Below the pieces are notes generated by a model. It was not told the DNA's origin, did not search any database, and was given only the letters and a program-made list of their open reading frames with translations. Positions 32,985-41,252 of a DNA stretch of 46,119 bases are shown here, piece after piece; the first letter of the stretch is position 1, and every line of letters starts with the position of its first letter. The DNA comes from JAXFQS01 sp051892815 (GTDB taxonomy: Bacteria; Verrucomicrobiota; Kiritimatiellia; RFP12; DVOR01), in assembly GCA_051892815.1 (NCBI GenBank), contig JBJFGP010000160.1:1-46119 (forward strand). The letters are read 5' to 3'. The translations under genes were made by a program, and so were the position numbers.

Positions 32985-33026
32985 AATTGCGCAATCAGTA
33001 AACCATATTCGACGCATAAGCGCAAT
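32979..33026. promoter_or_regulatory. Paired operator-like sites between the regulator and gmd
   Basis: ACGCATAATTGCGCAAT (32979-32995), containing the perfect palindrome ATTGCGCAAT (32986-32995), is repeated as ACGCATAAGCGCAAT (33012-33026). The copies start 33 bp apart, about three helical turns. The first covers the regulator's start codon, the second touches the -35 region of gmd. Confidence 0.5.
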
Positions 33027-33053
33027 GAAAAACCCGCCCAAGTATGGTAGAAT
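33025..33053 (+). promoter_or_regulatory. Promoter of gmd-fcl
   Basis: A weak -35 (ATGAAA, 33025-33030), 17 bases ending in TGG, TAGAAT (33048-33053): an extended -10 promoter that may need an activator. Confidence 0.5.
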
Positions 33054-33091
33054 GTCACCTTGACTAACCTCAATCACCCGACAGCGAACAG

Positions 33092-34123
33092 ATGAAAAAG
33101 GCACTCATTACCGGCATCACCGGCCAAGACGGCTCTTATTTGACCGAACTTCTGCTCAATAAAGGCTACGAAGTCCACGGCATCATCCGCCGCAGTTCCA
33201 GCTTCAACACTGGACGCATCGACCACCTCTACCAAGACCCGCACATTATCGGCGTGCGCCTCCACCTGCACTTTGGAGACCTCTCCGACTCCGGCAACCT
33301 CACCCGCCTGGTCTATGAAATCCAGCCGGACGAAATCTACCATCTCGCCGCCCAAAGTCACGTGCGCGTCTCCTTCGATATGCCGGAATACACCGGCGAT
33401 GTCGACGCCCTAGGCGTGATGCGCCTCCTTGAGGCCGTCCGGGCCGCAGGACTGGCCACCAAAACCCGCTTCTACCAGGCATCCACCTCGGAACTTTTCG
33501 GTAAAGTCCAGGAGGTGCCCCAGCGCGAGACGACCCCCTTTTATCCCAGAAGTCCCTACGCGGTTGCCAAGCTCTACGGCTTCTGGGCGGTTAAAAACTA
33601 CCGCGAGGCCTACAACCTATTCGCCTCCAACGGGATTCTCTTCAATCACGAGTCGCCTCGCCGTGGACCGACCTTCGTGACACGCAAGATTACGCTGGCG
33701 GCGGCGCGTATCAAGATGGGCATCCAGAAGGAACTTTACCTGGGTAATGTCGAGGCGCTGCGCGACTGGGGGTTTGCCGGGGATTATGTCGAGGGGATGT
33801 GGCGAATTCTCCAGCATGATAGGCCCGACGACTTCGTTTTGGCTACCGGGGAGATGCACAGCGTGCGGGAGTTCTGCGAGGAGGCTTTCGCTTTGGTCGA
33901 CTTGGACTGGAAGGAATATGTCCGGCACGATGATCGGTACAACCGGCCCTCGGAGGTGGAGCAGTTGCTGGGTGATCCGAGCAAGGCGCGGCAGGCGCTG
34001 GGTTGGGAGCCGAAGGTGACTTTCAAGGGCTTGGTCAAGCTGATGATGGAGGCGGATTTGCAGGTGGCTCGGCGTGAACTTGCGGTCCTGAATGCGGGCG
34101 GGACGCTCTCGAACGCGGAGTAA
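33092..34123 (+). CDS. gmd: GDP-mannose 4,6-dehydratase
   Basis: Converts GDP-D-mannose to GDP-4-keto-6-deoxymannose, the first step to GDP-L-fucose. An extended SDR fold: GITGQDGSYL binds NADP, followed by GIIRRSSSFNTGRIDHLY, the catalytic TSELFG, and YPRSPYAVAKLYG with Tyr and Lys of the YxxxK triad, then FNHESPRRG. The 343 residues are standard. It overlaps fcl by one base. Skew flips within the gene: 33241-33300 has 24 C and 13 G, 33961-34020 has 13 C and 28 G. Confidence 0.95.
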   Translation: MKKALITGITGQDGSYLTELLLNKGYEVHGIIRRSSSFNTGRIDHLYQDPHIIGVRLHLHFGDLSDSGNLTRLVYEIQPDEIYHLAAQSHVRVSFDMPEYTGDVDALGVMRLLEAVRAAGLATKTRFYQASTSELFGKVQEVPQRETTPFYPRSPYAVAKLYGFWAVKNYREAYNLFASNGILFNHESPRRGPTFVTRKITLAAARIKMGIQKELYLGNVEALRDWGFAGDYVEGMWRILQHDRPDDFVLATGEMHSVREFCEEAFALVDLDWKEYVRHDDRYNRPSEVEQLLGDPSKARQALGWEPKVTFKGLVKLMMEADLQVARRELAVLNAGGTLSNAE

Positions 34124-35085
34124 TGGCGATGGTGGATCTCAAGTCGAAAAGGATCTATGTGGCGGGGCACAAGGGGATGGTCGGGGCGGCCATCTGCCGG
34201 GAACTTAGGCGCATTGGGGCGGAGCGTCTGATTACCGCGAGCCACGCGGAGTTGAACTTGATTGACCAGGCGGCGGTCAACGCTTTTTTCGCCAGGGAGA
34301 AGCCCGAGGTGGTGGTTTTGGCGGCGGCGAAAGTGGGGGGGATTGAGGCGAACCGGCAGGCGAAGGGGACTTTCCTCTACGAGAACATTCTGATTGCGGC
34401 AAATGTCATCGAAGCGGCGCGGCAAAGCGGTTGCCAGAGGCTGCTCTTTCTGGGCAGTTCCTGCATCTATCCGCGCCTGGCGCCTCAGCCGATGAGGGAG
34501 GATTGTCTCTTGACTTCGGCGCTGGAGCAGACGAACGAGGGGTATGCGCTGGCGAAAATCTCGGGGTTGAAGTTGTGCGAATACTACCGCAAGCAGTATG
34601 GGCTCTGCTACCACTCGGCGATGCCCACGAATCTCTATGGAACGGGCGACAATTACCACCTGACGCACGCGCATGTCCTGCCCACGCTCATACGCAAGTT
34701 TGACGAGGCCAAGGAGCGCGGAGACGCCACGGTTCCGCTTTGGGGGACGGGCAAACCGTTGCGCGAATTCCTCCATGTCGACGACCTTGCCTCGGCCTGC
34801 CGCCTGTTGCTCGAACTGGACAATCCGCCTGATTTGGTGAATGTCGGAAGCGGCCGGGAGTTGACCATTCGCGAACTTGCCGAGAAGGTCCGCCAGGCCG
34901 TTGGATGCACCGCCGAACCGGTCTTCGATCCGACCATGCCCGATGGCACCCCGCGCAAACTTTTGGACATATCCCTGCTCAAAAGCCTTGGCTGGGAGCC
35001 CCGGATTTCGCTCGAAGAGGGCATTGCCCGGACCGTCCGCGAATACCGCGAAGAGAAGGCCAAGGGCAACCTCCGGATGCGCTAA
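34123..35085 (+). CDS. fcl: GDP-L-fucose synthase
   Basis: Epimerises and reduces the gmd product to GDP-L-fucose, the donor for fucosylated surface glycans. SDR motifs: GHKGMVGAAICREL, AAAKVGGIEANR, LGSSCIYP and YALAKISGLKLCEYY with the YxxxK pair, then PTNLYGTGDNYHLTHAHVLP. At 320 residues it is normal. The start codon overlaps the gmd stop, and a strong terminator follows. Wobble preference runs from G-rich to C-rich, opposite to gmd. Confidence 0.95.
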   Translation: MAMVDLKSKRIYVAGHKGMVGAAICRELRRIGAERLITASHAELNLIDQAAVNAFFAREKPEVVVLAAAKVGGIEANRQAKGTFLYENILIAANVIEAARQSGCQRLLFLGSSCIYPRLAPQPMREDCLLTSALEQTNEGYALAKISGLKLCEYYRKQYGLCYHSAMPTNLYGTGDNYHLTHAHVLPTLIRKFDEAKERGDATVPLWGTGKPLREFLHVDDLASACRLLLELDNPPDLVNVGSGRELTIRELAEKVRQAVGCTAEPVFDPTMPDGTPRKLLDISLLKSLGWEPRISLEEGIARTVREYREEKAKGNLRMR

Positions 35086-35114
35086 TCCACCGCCCCGGAA
35101 GCCCTCGCCAAACC

Positions 35115-35148
35115 AATTGGCCGGCGCAAATGCGCCGGCCAATTTCAT
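35115..35148 (+). terminator. Terminator after gmd-fcl
   Basis: A 14-bp perfect stem (35115-35128 with 35131-35144) with a two-base nominal loop, followed by TTCATT. Confidence 0.75.
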
Positions 35149-35167
35149 TGCAAGGCCAAGCCCGAAA

Positions 35168-35269
35168 GGTACCCATCAGTCCCCCCGGCTGGTACGCACC
35201 TTTGCCCCCCGCACCTGCCAACCAACCGCCCCCAAAAGTGCCCACCTTCCACCCCGGAGGCAACGCACC
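35168..35269. repeat. 23-bp-period motif array 12 (5 units)
   Basis: Motifs start at 35168 (GGTACCCATC), 35191 (GGTACGCACC), 35214 (CCTGCCAACC), 35237 (AGTGCCCACC) and 35260 (GCAACGCACC), 23 bp apart. More degenerate, out-of-register copies run on towards the argH stop (CCATGCCACC at 35305, GGCACCTACC at 35341). It is the only intergenic array between two convergent genes. Confidence 0.88.
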
Positions 35270-35345
35270 TTATTCCCGCCATTCCGCCCGGGCACGCCCC
35301 ACCCCCATGCCACCACACGCAGGCGAGCGGTTGACGAGTGGGCAC

Positions 35346-36719
35346 CTACCGGAGCGGCTTCAACAGCGCCCCGACCATCCGCTCAATCGCCTTCGCCGCC
35401 GACTTCGCCTCGCGCTTCGCCTCGGCAGCCCGCGCCGCCAAAGCCGCATAGTCCACCCCGTACCCCGCGCCCAAGTGACGCTTGCGCGCCAACACCGCAT
35501 CCGGATCCATCCCACGCAAATCCTCCAGATGATCCCTGATTTGATGGTACGCATCCCGAAACGGCATCCCCCCCGCCACCAACTCAAGCGCCGCATCCGT
35601 CGCAAACACCCCCGGCTCCGCAAAAGCCGCACGCAAACGCCCCTCGTCAATCGCCAGACGCCCCGCCAAAAGCGTCATGATACGGACCGAAGCACGCGTC
35701 ACCCGCAGCCCCTCCATATACAACTCCTTCGTGTCCTGCAAATCCCGGTTGTACCCCCCCGGCATCGCCTTGATCACCGCCGAAGCAGCCGTCGAATACC
35801 CCAGCAGCAAAGCCGCCTTCGCGCGAATCAGCTCCAAAAGATCCGGATTGTACTTCTGCGGCATAATGCTGCTCCCCGTGCACAACTCCCGAGGCAGACG
35901 GAAATAGCCAAACTCCGGCATCGAAAAGAGAATCAAATCCTCCGCCATACGCGAGAGCGTCAGCATCACCTGCTTGAGCGCATCCAGCAAAACAGCCTCA
36001 TCCTTCCCCCGCGCATTGGAAGCGTGGAACACATTTTGAAGCGGCGCATCAAACCCCAGCAAACGCGTCGTCAGCCCCCGATCCAACGGCAGCGGCACCC
36101 CATATCCAGCCGCCGACCCCAGCGGATTGCGGTTATTGAACCGCCGCGCACCTTCCAAGACAATCAAGTCATCCAAAAGCGTCTCCCCCCATCCACTTGC
36201 CCAACAACCCACCGTCGTCGGCATCGCCGGTTGAAGATGCGTCCTGCCCACCATCGGCACCCTCGCATGCCGCTTTCCGAATGCAATCAGAGCCCCCGAA
36301 AGCGTCGCAATCTCCTCCGAGAGCGCGACCAATTCGCTACGCACATGCAGGCGGATGTCTACCGCCACCTGATCGTTCCGGCTACGCCCCGTATGGACCC
36401 TTCGGCCCAATTCCCCGAGCTTGGCGGTAAGCCTCCGTTCCACCGCCAGGTGCACATCCTGGTCCTCGGCGGTAATGCAGAAGCGGCCCTCTTTGGCGTC
36501 TTGGATTGTCTCGCGAAGTTCGGCGACGACGGCATTGCGTTCTTCTCGGGAAAAGATGGGGGGGGTGACTGCCATACGGGACAACATGGTCACATGTGCG
36601 GCGGTGCCGATACAGTCCCACTGGGCGAGGGCGAGGTCGAGAATGGGGTCTTTTCCTTCGGTGAATGCCAACACGTCGGGGTCAATGGCGCCGACGACTG
36701 TCTTTCTATTTGTGGCCAT
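35346..36719 (-). CDS. argH: Argininosuccinate lyase
   Basis: Splits argininosuccinate into arginine and fumarate, the last step of arginine synthesis. The fumarase-superfamily signature GSSIMPQKYNPD contains the catalytic Ser; HTGRSRNDQVA and GRTHLQPAMPTT supply further active-site residues. The 457 residues are typical. It is the last gene of the long leftward run, nine bases after an unknown gene. Its TAG stop lies in a motif copy (GGCACCTACC on the + strand). The 5' half is C-rich on its coding strand and the 3' half G-rich. Confidence 0.94.
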   Translation of the reverse strand: MATNRKTVVGAIDPDVLAFTEGKDPILDLALAQWDCIGTAAHVTMLSRMAVTPPIFSREERNAVVAELRETIQDAKEGRFCITAEDQDVHLAVERRLTAKLGELGRRVHTGRSRNDQVAVDIRLHVRSELVALSEEIATLSGALIAFGKRHARVPMVGRTHLQPAMPTTVGCWASGWGETLLDDLIVLEGARRFNNRNPLGSAAGYGVPLPLDRGLTTRLLGFDAPLQNVFHASNARGKDEAVLLDALKQVMLTLSRMAEDLILFSMPEFGYFRLPRELCTGSSIMPQKYNPDLLELIRAKAALLLGYSTAASAVIKAMPGGYNRDLQDTKELYMEGLRVTRASVRIMTLLAGRLAIDEGRLRAAFAEPGVFATDAALELVAGGMPFRDAYHQIRDHLEDLRGMDPDAVLARKRHLGAGYGVDYAALAARAAEAKREAKSAAKAIERMVGALLKPLR

Positions 36720-36728
36720 TTTTCTGCC

Positions 36729-37850
36729 TCATCTTTGAATCAAGGGTGTGTGTTCGAGTTGGGCCGCAAGCGTGCGCCGCCGGGCCTCTAAGGTGCGCAA
36801 TTCCGCGGCGAGTTCGCGGGTATTGGTTCCGTCTGAGAGTGCGTTGAGCCAGGCGGCGTAGTCGGCTGCGAGGTGGTCGAGTTCTTTGCCTCTGCCGATG
36901 GCTGGGATTCGCACGGCGAGGGCTTTTTGCTTGGCTTCGCGGCGGACGGCGGGTGCTTGCGCGCGGGGTAGGAGCCAGGCAAGGGTGCGGGGTGTCCAGG
37001 GGTTTGGGCAGGGGAAGTTGGCGTCTGCGGGCCAGACGAGGAGGCTCATTGCCCAGCGTTGGAGGGCTTCTTTGGTGGCGACGCCGGGGTCGAATACGGA
37101 GGCGGCGGTCTGAAGGAGCCAGGAGTCCCAAAGGGTGTCGAGTTCGTCTGGCGGGAGTTGGGGCGTTTGGCCTTTGATGTAGGCTTCGAGTGTGCTTAGG
37201 GGGTGTTTGCCGGTGAGGAGCCAGCGGGCGAGGACGGCGGCGAGGGGTTGGTCGAGGGTGGGGGTGTCGAGGAGTTCCCGGGCGGGGGGGAGTCGGGCTT
37301 CGGTCCAGCGGCTCCATACGGTTTCGAAGTCTGGGGTGGCGTAAATGAGGGTCTCGCGTTCGCCGTTGACTTGGGAGCGTGCGATGGCTCTTCCGAGGCC
37401 GGCGGCGCGCGCTGGGGTGAAGGTGTCGGTCTGGGCGGCGATGGAGCAGAGGCCGCGTATCAGGGCGTCGCGGAAGGCGTCGAGGTCGCAGGTCTCGGGT
37501 GCGGGGAGGTCGATGCGGGTCTTGCCGCCGGGTTCGACGCGGCAGTGGACGTTGGTGGCTCCGTTGGTTTCGCTTCCGAGGACGATGATCAGGGGGTTCT
37601 CGGGGGTGGAGAAGCGTCTGTGGAAGGCGCGCTGGAGTTCTTGCTCGACGCGGTTGGCGAAGACCAGCACGGGGGGACGCATCTGGCTGAAGCGCTCGTC
37701 TTTGGTATATACCAGCAGGGCCCCGTCGTGCGAACGAACGGGGGCGAGTCCTGCGTATCTCCGGGAGGCGGCCGTAGCAAGGAATGCCCCCAAGAGGAAT
37801 ACAGCAATGAGTTTCGCGGTCGGGGCGGGAATCACGCCGGAGGTTTCCAT
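36729..37850 (-). CDS. Membrane-anchored or exported protein of unknown function
   Basis: A 373-residue protein with an N-terminal hydrophobic segment (AKLIAVFLLGAFLATAAS) that acts as a signal peptide or anchor. The remainder looks soluble, with many Leu, Ala, Arg and Trp residues and a helical C-terminal end with coiled-coil character (RELAAELRTLEARRRTLAAQ). No catalytic motif is visible, and I do not recognise the family. ATG 37850 overlaps the upstream deaminase gene by 19 bases, and argH follows after nine. A 23-bp motif array (37704-37805) lies in the codons for residues of about 15-50. Confidence 0.65.
   Translation of the reverse strand: METSGVIPAPTAKLIAVFLLGAFLATAASRRYAGLAPVRSHDGALLVYTKDERFSQMRPPVLVFANRVEQELQRAFHRRFSTPENPLIIVLGSETNGATNVHCRVEPGGKTRIDLPAPETCDLDAFRDALIRGLCSIAAQTDTFTPARAAGLGRAIARSQVNGERETLIYATPDFETVWSRWTEARLPPARELLDTPTLDQPLAAVLARWLLTGKHPLSTLEAYIKGQTPQLPPDELDTLWDSWLLQTAASVFDPGVATKEALQRWAMSLLVWPADANFPCPNPWTPRTLAWLLPRAQAPAVRREAKQKALAVRIPAIGRGKELDHLAADYAAWLNALSDGTNTRELAAELRTLEARRRTLAAQLEHTPLIQR
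37704..37805. repeat. 23-bp-period motif array 13, inside the unknown gene (4 clear units)
   Basis: Motifs start at 37704 (GGTATATACC), 37727 (CGTGCGAACG), 37750 (CCTGCGTATC) and 37773 (CGTAGCAAGG), 23 bp apart; GGAATACAGC at 37796 keeps register but lacks T at position 3. I looked here because the + strand changes from G-rich to C-rich near 37880. Confidence 0.7.
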
Positions 37851-38293
37851 TGGCGGCAGGCGACGCCTGCCTCGTCCAGCAGCCGCCGAGTCTGGTCGCT
37901 GAAGGCGTACTCGCCGCCGTAGACGACCTCGCGGATGCCGGCGTTGATGATCAGTTTCGCGCAAGTCAGGCAGGGACTGAGCGTCACATAGATGGTCGCG
38001 CCGCTCAAGCGGATGCCGTAGTAGGCGGCCTGGCAAATGGCGTTCTGCTCGGCATGGACGCAGAGGCACTCTTCCAGCGACGCCCCCGACGGCGCGGTAC
38101 CGCTGCAGCGTGGACATCCCCCATCAAAACAGTTGCGCACACCCCTGGGCGTCCCGTTGTAGCCCGTGGAAACGATGCGCCTGTCGGCCACCACCACCGC
38201 CGCCACCTGCCGGCGCGAACAGTTCGAACGCGTCGCCACAACCTGCGCGATGTTCATAAAATAAGTGTCCCAATCCGGCCTCGAATCGCTCAT
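37832..38293 (-). CDS. dCMP deaminase (ComEB-like)
   Basis: Deaminates dCMP to dUMP, feeding dTMP synthesis. A 153-residue zinc enzyme: CVHAEQNAI carries the His ligand and catalytic Glu, and SPCLTCAK the two Cys ligands. An extra Cys/Gly-rich segment (NCFDGGCPRCSG) precedes the active site, as in many bacterial dCMP deaminases. ATG 38293 has AAGGAG in place and starts right after the methyltransferase stop. The longer open frame would overlap that gene. Confidence 0.9.
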   Translation of the reverse strand: MSDSRPDWDTYFMNIAQVVATRSNCSRRQVAAVVVADRRIVSTGYNGTPRGVRNCFDGGCPRCSGTAPSGASLEECLCVHAEQNAICQAAYYGIRLSGATIYVTLSPCLTCAKLIINAGIREVVYGGEYAFSDQTRRLLDEAGVACRQWKPPA

Positions 38294-38295
38294 TT

Positions 38296-39465
38296 TCACT
38301 CCTTGGTGCAGACAATGACCGTATACCCGCGCCGCCCCACCTCCGACACGACCCGCAGATGCCGCGCGGCAACCTCCCGGAGCCGATCCCCACGCTTCGC
38401 CACCAGCCACGCTTTGCCCCCCGGACGCAACACCTTGGCGGCCGTCTCCGCAAAAAGTTCCGCAATCCGCCACTCCCCGAAATAAGGCGGATTCCCCACA
38501 AAACAGTCTGCAATTCCCCCGCAACCCTCGTCCGAAAGAACATATTCCGCCCCCACAATCCCGCACCCTTCCGCGTTCCGCCGCGTCACCTCAATGGCAC
38601 GCGCATTCGAGTCCACAAAGCAGCAACGCACTCCCTTGACCGCTTGCGCGATGAGCACCCCAACCATACCGCAACCGCACCCCATATCAACCAAACGATC
38701 CCCTTCCCGCACACCCTGAACCGCAATCTCGGCCAGCGCCAGCCCCCCCATGTCCGCACGACGATGGCAGAAAACACCCGGGATTGTCACCAGTTCCAAC
38801 GGCTCATGCCCCGGCAGAGAAGCCTTGAACCGAGCCTCGAAATTGCGCACCCGCCGGGGACTTTCCGCCTTCCACCCCCACGCCACGCAACCCTTGCAGC
38901 CGCACCGGACCAACATCCCGCGCATCTGCTTGAGTAGCGGCCCCAAAGGCAATTCGCTGGCAAGAATTACCAGCGCACCTGCCGCCGAAAGCCGCACCGA
39001 CTCGTCCAGCACCGAGAGGGCAAGTTCCCCGGAAATCCCCCCCGCAGAAAGGCAGATAGCGACCAATGTCGGCGGCAGGTTCCCGGGCACGAACGGGTAA
39101 GGAACGCAACGGAGATCAACCTTTTCCCGGAGGGCATTGGCGTCCAGGTTCTGCTCGATGGCGCGCCTATGATGGACATCGAAAACCCAGCACCCGACGC
39201 GGTGTTCCGGAAACATCAAAGTGGCGGCAATAGGCGCAGCACCCGTCCGCCCCCCCGCAAACAAAGCATCCCCAGGCTGGATACGAGTGCGGAAATCGGA
39301 AAGCACCTCCAGGAGGCTGCGCTCGGTAGGATGGAGGCCGGAGCGTGTGATGAAGTCGCACTGAATCTGGGGAACGGGTTCGTGGCGCTGGTGGGCACCG
39401 TCGCGACGGGTGAGCCAAATGGGTTTGAGGGCTTTGGCGGGCATCTTTGGGGGCAATGGCTTCAT
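38296..39465 (-). CDS. rRNA guanine-N2 methyltransferase (RsmC/RlmG-like)
   Basis: A 389-residue SAM-dependent methyltransferase with two related halves, as in RsmC and RlmG. The C-terminal catalytic half has VDMGCGCGMVGVLIAQ (SAM binding) and the target-base motif NPPYFGEW; the N-terminal half keeps a decayed Rossmann pattern. It probably methylates a guanine of 16S or 23S rRNA; which one cannot be told. The start overlaps the ybaK-like stop by four bases, and the stop ends two bases before the dCMP deaminase start. Confidence 0.82.
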   Translation of the reverse strand: MKPLPPKMPAKALKPIWLTRRDGAHQRHEPVPQIQCDFITRSGLHPTERSLLEVLSDFRTRIQPGDALFAGGRTGAAPIAATLMFPEHRVGCWVFDVHHRRAIEQNLDANALREKVDLRCVPYPFVPGNLPPTLVAICLSAGGISGELALSVLDESVRLSAAGALVILASELPLGPLLKQMRGMLVRCGCKGCVAWGWKAESPRRVRNFEARFKASLPGHEPLELVTIPGVFCHRRADMGGLALAEIAVQGVREGDRLVDMGCGCGMVGVLIAQAVKGVRCCFVDSNARAIEVTRRNAEGCGIVGAEYVLSDEGCGGIADCFVGNPPYFGEWRIAELFAETAAKVLRPGGKAWLVAKRGDRLREVAARHLRVVSEVGRRGYTVIVCTKE

Positions 39466-39947
39466 TGCATGGCGTCGACTGGTGTGGCTTTGAGGGTGTC
39501 GGTCAAGGCTTGCGAGGGGATGGCGACAAGGAGTCCGCGGCGGCCGCCGTTGATATAGATGGCGGGGTGCTCGAGGATGGTTTTCTGGACGAAGATGGGC
39601 AGGTTTTTGCGTGTTCCGAAGGGGCTTGTGCCGCCGCAGAAGTAGCCTGTATGGCGCTGGGCGGTGTCGGTGGTGCAGGGGGTGATGTTCTTGACTCCGA
39701 GGGTGCGGGCTAGGTTTTTGAGGGAGATTTCGCGGTCGCCGTGCATGAGGCAGATGAGGGGTTTTCGGGTGTCGGTCTCAAGTACGATGGTCTTGATGCA
39801 AAGGTGTTCGTCGAGGCCGAGGGAGGTTGCGGCGAGGCGGGTTCCGCCGTGTTCTTCGAAGGTGTAGAGGTGCGGGGTGTAGGGGACTTTGTGGGCTTCG
39901 AGCCAGCGGAGTGCTTGGGTGTGGGGGATGTCGTCACTGTGCGCCAT
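39462..39947 (-). CDS. ybaK: YbaK/EbsC-type aminoacyl-tRNA deacylase
   Basis: Hydrolyses mischarged Cys-tRNA(Pro) or a similar tRNA. The 161-residue protein has the YbaK core: HLYTFEEHGG, CIKTIVLETD, LMHGDREISLKNLARTLG and the TGYFCGGTSPFGTRK motif with its Gly-Ser/Thr-Pro-Phe-Gly signature. It overlaps the esterase gene by 14 bases at the start and the methyltransferase by four at the end, consistent with coupled translation. Confidence 0.9.
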   Translation of the reverse strand: MAHSDDIPHTQALRWLEAHKVPYTPHLYTFEEHGGTRLAATSLGLDEHLCIKTIVLETDTRKPLICLMHGDREISLKNLARTLGVKNITPCTTDTAQRHTGYFCGGTSPFGTRKNLPIFVQKTILEHPAIYINGGRRGLLVAIPSQALTDTLKATPVDAMQ

Positions 39948-41241
39948 GGGGTCGCTTCCGGTCGTAGGATTCGGTGGAGAGGAGTTGGTAGATCCAGGGG
40001 TAGACGCCGTGCCCCATGCCCAGGCCGTGGACTATGCGCTTGTCGGTCGTGCGCAAGGCGTTGTAGGCGCCGTAAACGGCATTGGGGGCGCAGGTCTGGT
40101 CGACGAATCCGACGGCCATGTCGATGGGACAGCGGATGCGTTTGGCGAAGTTGACGCCGTCGTAGTAGGCCATGACTTTGCGGACGGCGCGGGTGCGCTC
40201 GGGGGCGTAGCGGCGGGCGTTTTCGATGGGTTGGGGCCAACCGGCCTGCATGCCGGATTGCCGCTCGTAGAGTCCGGTCATGGCGGGAACGAAGATGGAG
40301 GCGCGGGTGAAGTGGGGGAAGAGGGCGCAGAGGATTAGGCCGAAGCCGCCGCCTTGGCTGGTGCCTTCGTAGTAGAAGCGGGTCTGGTCGACTTCGGGCT
40401 GGGCGTAGAGCCAGTCGACGGCTCGGACGATGCCCAGCACGGAGCGGTAGTAGAAGTATCCCTCGCGGCTGTCCGCCCCGGCGTTGCAGTAGCGCCCGTT
40501 GGACAAAGGTTCGCACCACTTGAGCTGTTTGCTCCATACCTCTCCCGTCCGGAGGTAGGTATCAAATCCCCCCGAAAGTGGCAACCTTAGCACACTCATG
40601 AAAAGTACGATTCCCCCGCGATCCGCCAAATCCAACTTTGGCTCGAACGACCACCACCCGAATCCAGCCCCCGGAACCTGCACGAAAACCGGAGCCTTAC
40701 CCTTGAGCCCCTTCGGCTTGACCAGCCACCCGTAGACCCGCTGACCACCCGGCACCCCAAAAGAGATTTCAAACGCCTCGCGCGAACCATTCGTCCACGG
40801 CGCATACGGCCGAATCGCAACATCCAGCGGCACCTCCCGGTAATACCGCTTCAGCGACTTCTCCCAAAACAGATCAAAGTCCGCCGGCTCAGGCGTCTGC
40901 GAGACAATCCGCTCCGGAGAGACCGCCACCCCCCACTGCGCCGAAAACACCAGATTCGTATCCACCGGAACAACCGTACAATGCAAAAACCCCGGCTTGT
41001 CCCCCACCACCGAAAGCGACAACCGATCCGCACCATTCGTCTCCGCCAACACCTCCCCGCCAAACCGGCAGACCCTCATCCTCAACTCCGCCCCCCTCTC
41101 CTCAGGCCCGTCCGCCACCGCCGAAAAAACAATCCGTTCCCCCACCGCATAGACCGCATTCGTCCGGTCGCAGACCACCTTCACATCCGCCCGCAACCCG
41201 ACCGCCGCCAATACCGCAACACCAATCCAACGCAACCTCAT
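39934..41241 (-). CDS. Secreted acetyl-xylan esterase/cephalosporin C deacetylase-like, CE7
   Basis: Removes acetyl groups from xylo-oligosaccharides. The 435-residue protein has a signal peptide (MRLRWIGVAVLAAVGLRA), a beta-rich N-terminal domain of about 110 residues and an alpha/beta-hydrolase domain with nucleophile Ser in YEGTSQGGG, Asp in GFVDQTCAP and His in GMGHGVYP, the CE7 set. ATG 41241 is chosen for its GGAGG six bases upstream; two earlier ATGs overlap tsaC. It sits among housekeeping genes, which is unusual for a polysaccharide enzyme. Array 14 lies in its codons between the oxyanion region and the nucleophile. Confidence 0.85.
   Translation of the reverse strand: MRLRWIGVAVLAAVGLRADVKVVCDRTNAVYAVGERIVFSAVADGPEERGAELRMRVCRFGGEVLAETNGADRLSLSVVGDKPGFLHCTVVPVDTNLVFSAQWGVAVSPERIVSQTPEPADFDLFWEKSLKRYYREVPLDVAIRPYAPWTNGSREAFEISFGVPGGQRVYGWLVKPKGLKGKAPVFVQVPGAGFGWWSFEPKLDLADRGGIVLFMSVLRLPLSGGFDTYLRTGEVWSKQLKWCEPLSNGRYCNAGADSREGYFYYRSVLGIVRAVDWLYAQPEVDQTRFYYEGTSQGGGFGLILCALFPHFTRASIFVPAMTGLYERQSGMQAGWPQPIENARRYAPERTRAVRKVMAYYDGVNFAKRIRCPIDMAVGFVDQTCAPNAVYGAYNALRTTDKRIVHGLGMGHGVYPWIYQLLSTESYDRKRPHGAQ
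40508..40586. repeat. 23-bp-period motif array 14, inside the CE7 esterase (4 units)
   Basis: Motifs start at 40508 (GGTTCGCACC), 40531 (GCTCCATACC), 40554 (GGTAGGTATC) and 40577 (AGTGGCAACC), exactly 23 bp apart, right at the change from G-rich to C-rich + strand near 40490. Confidence 0.8.
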
Positions 41242-41252
41242 AGCAACCTCCA

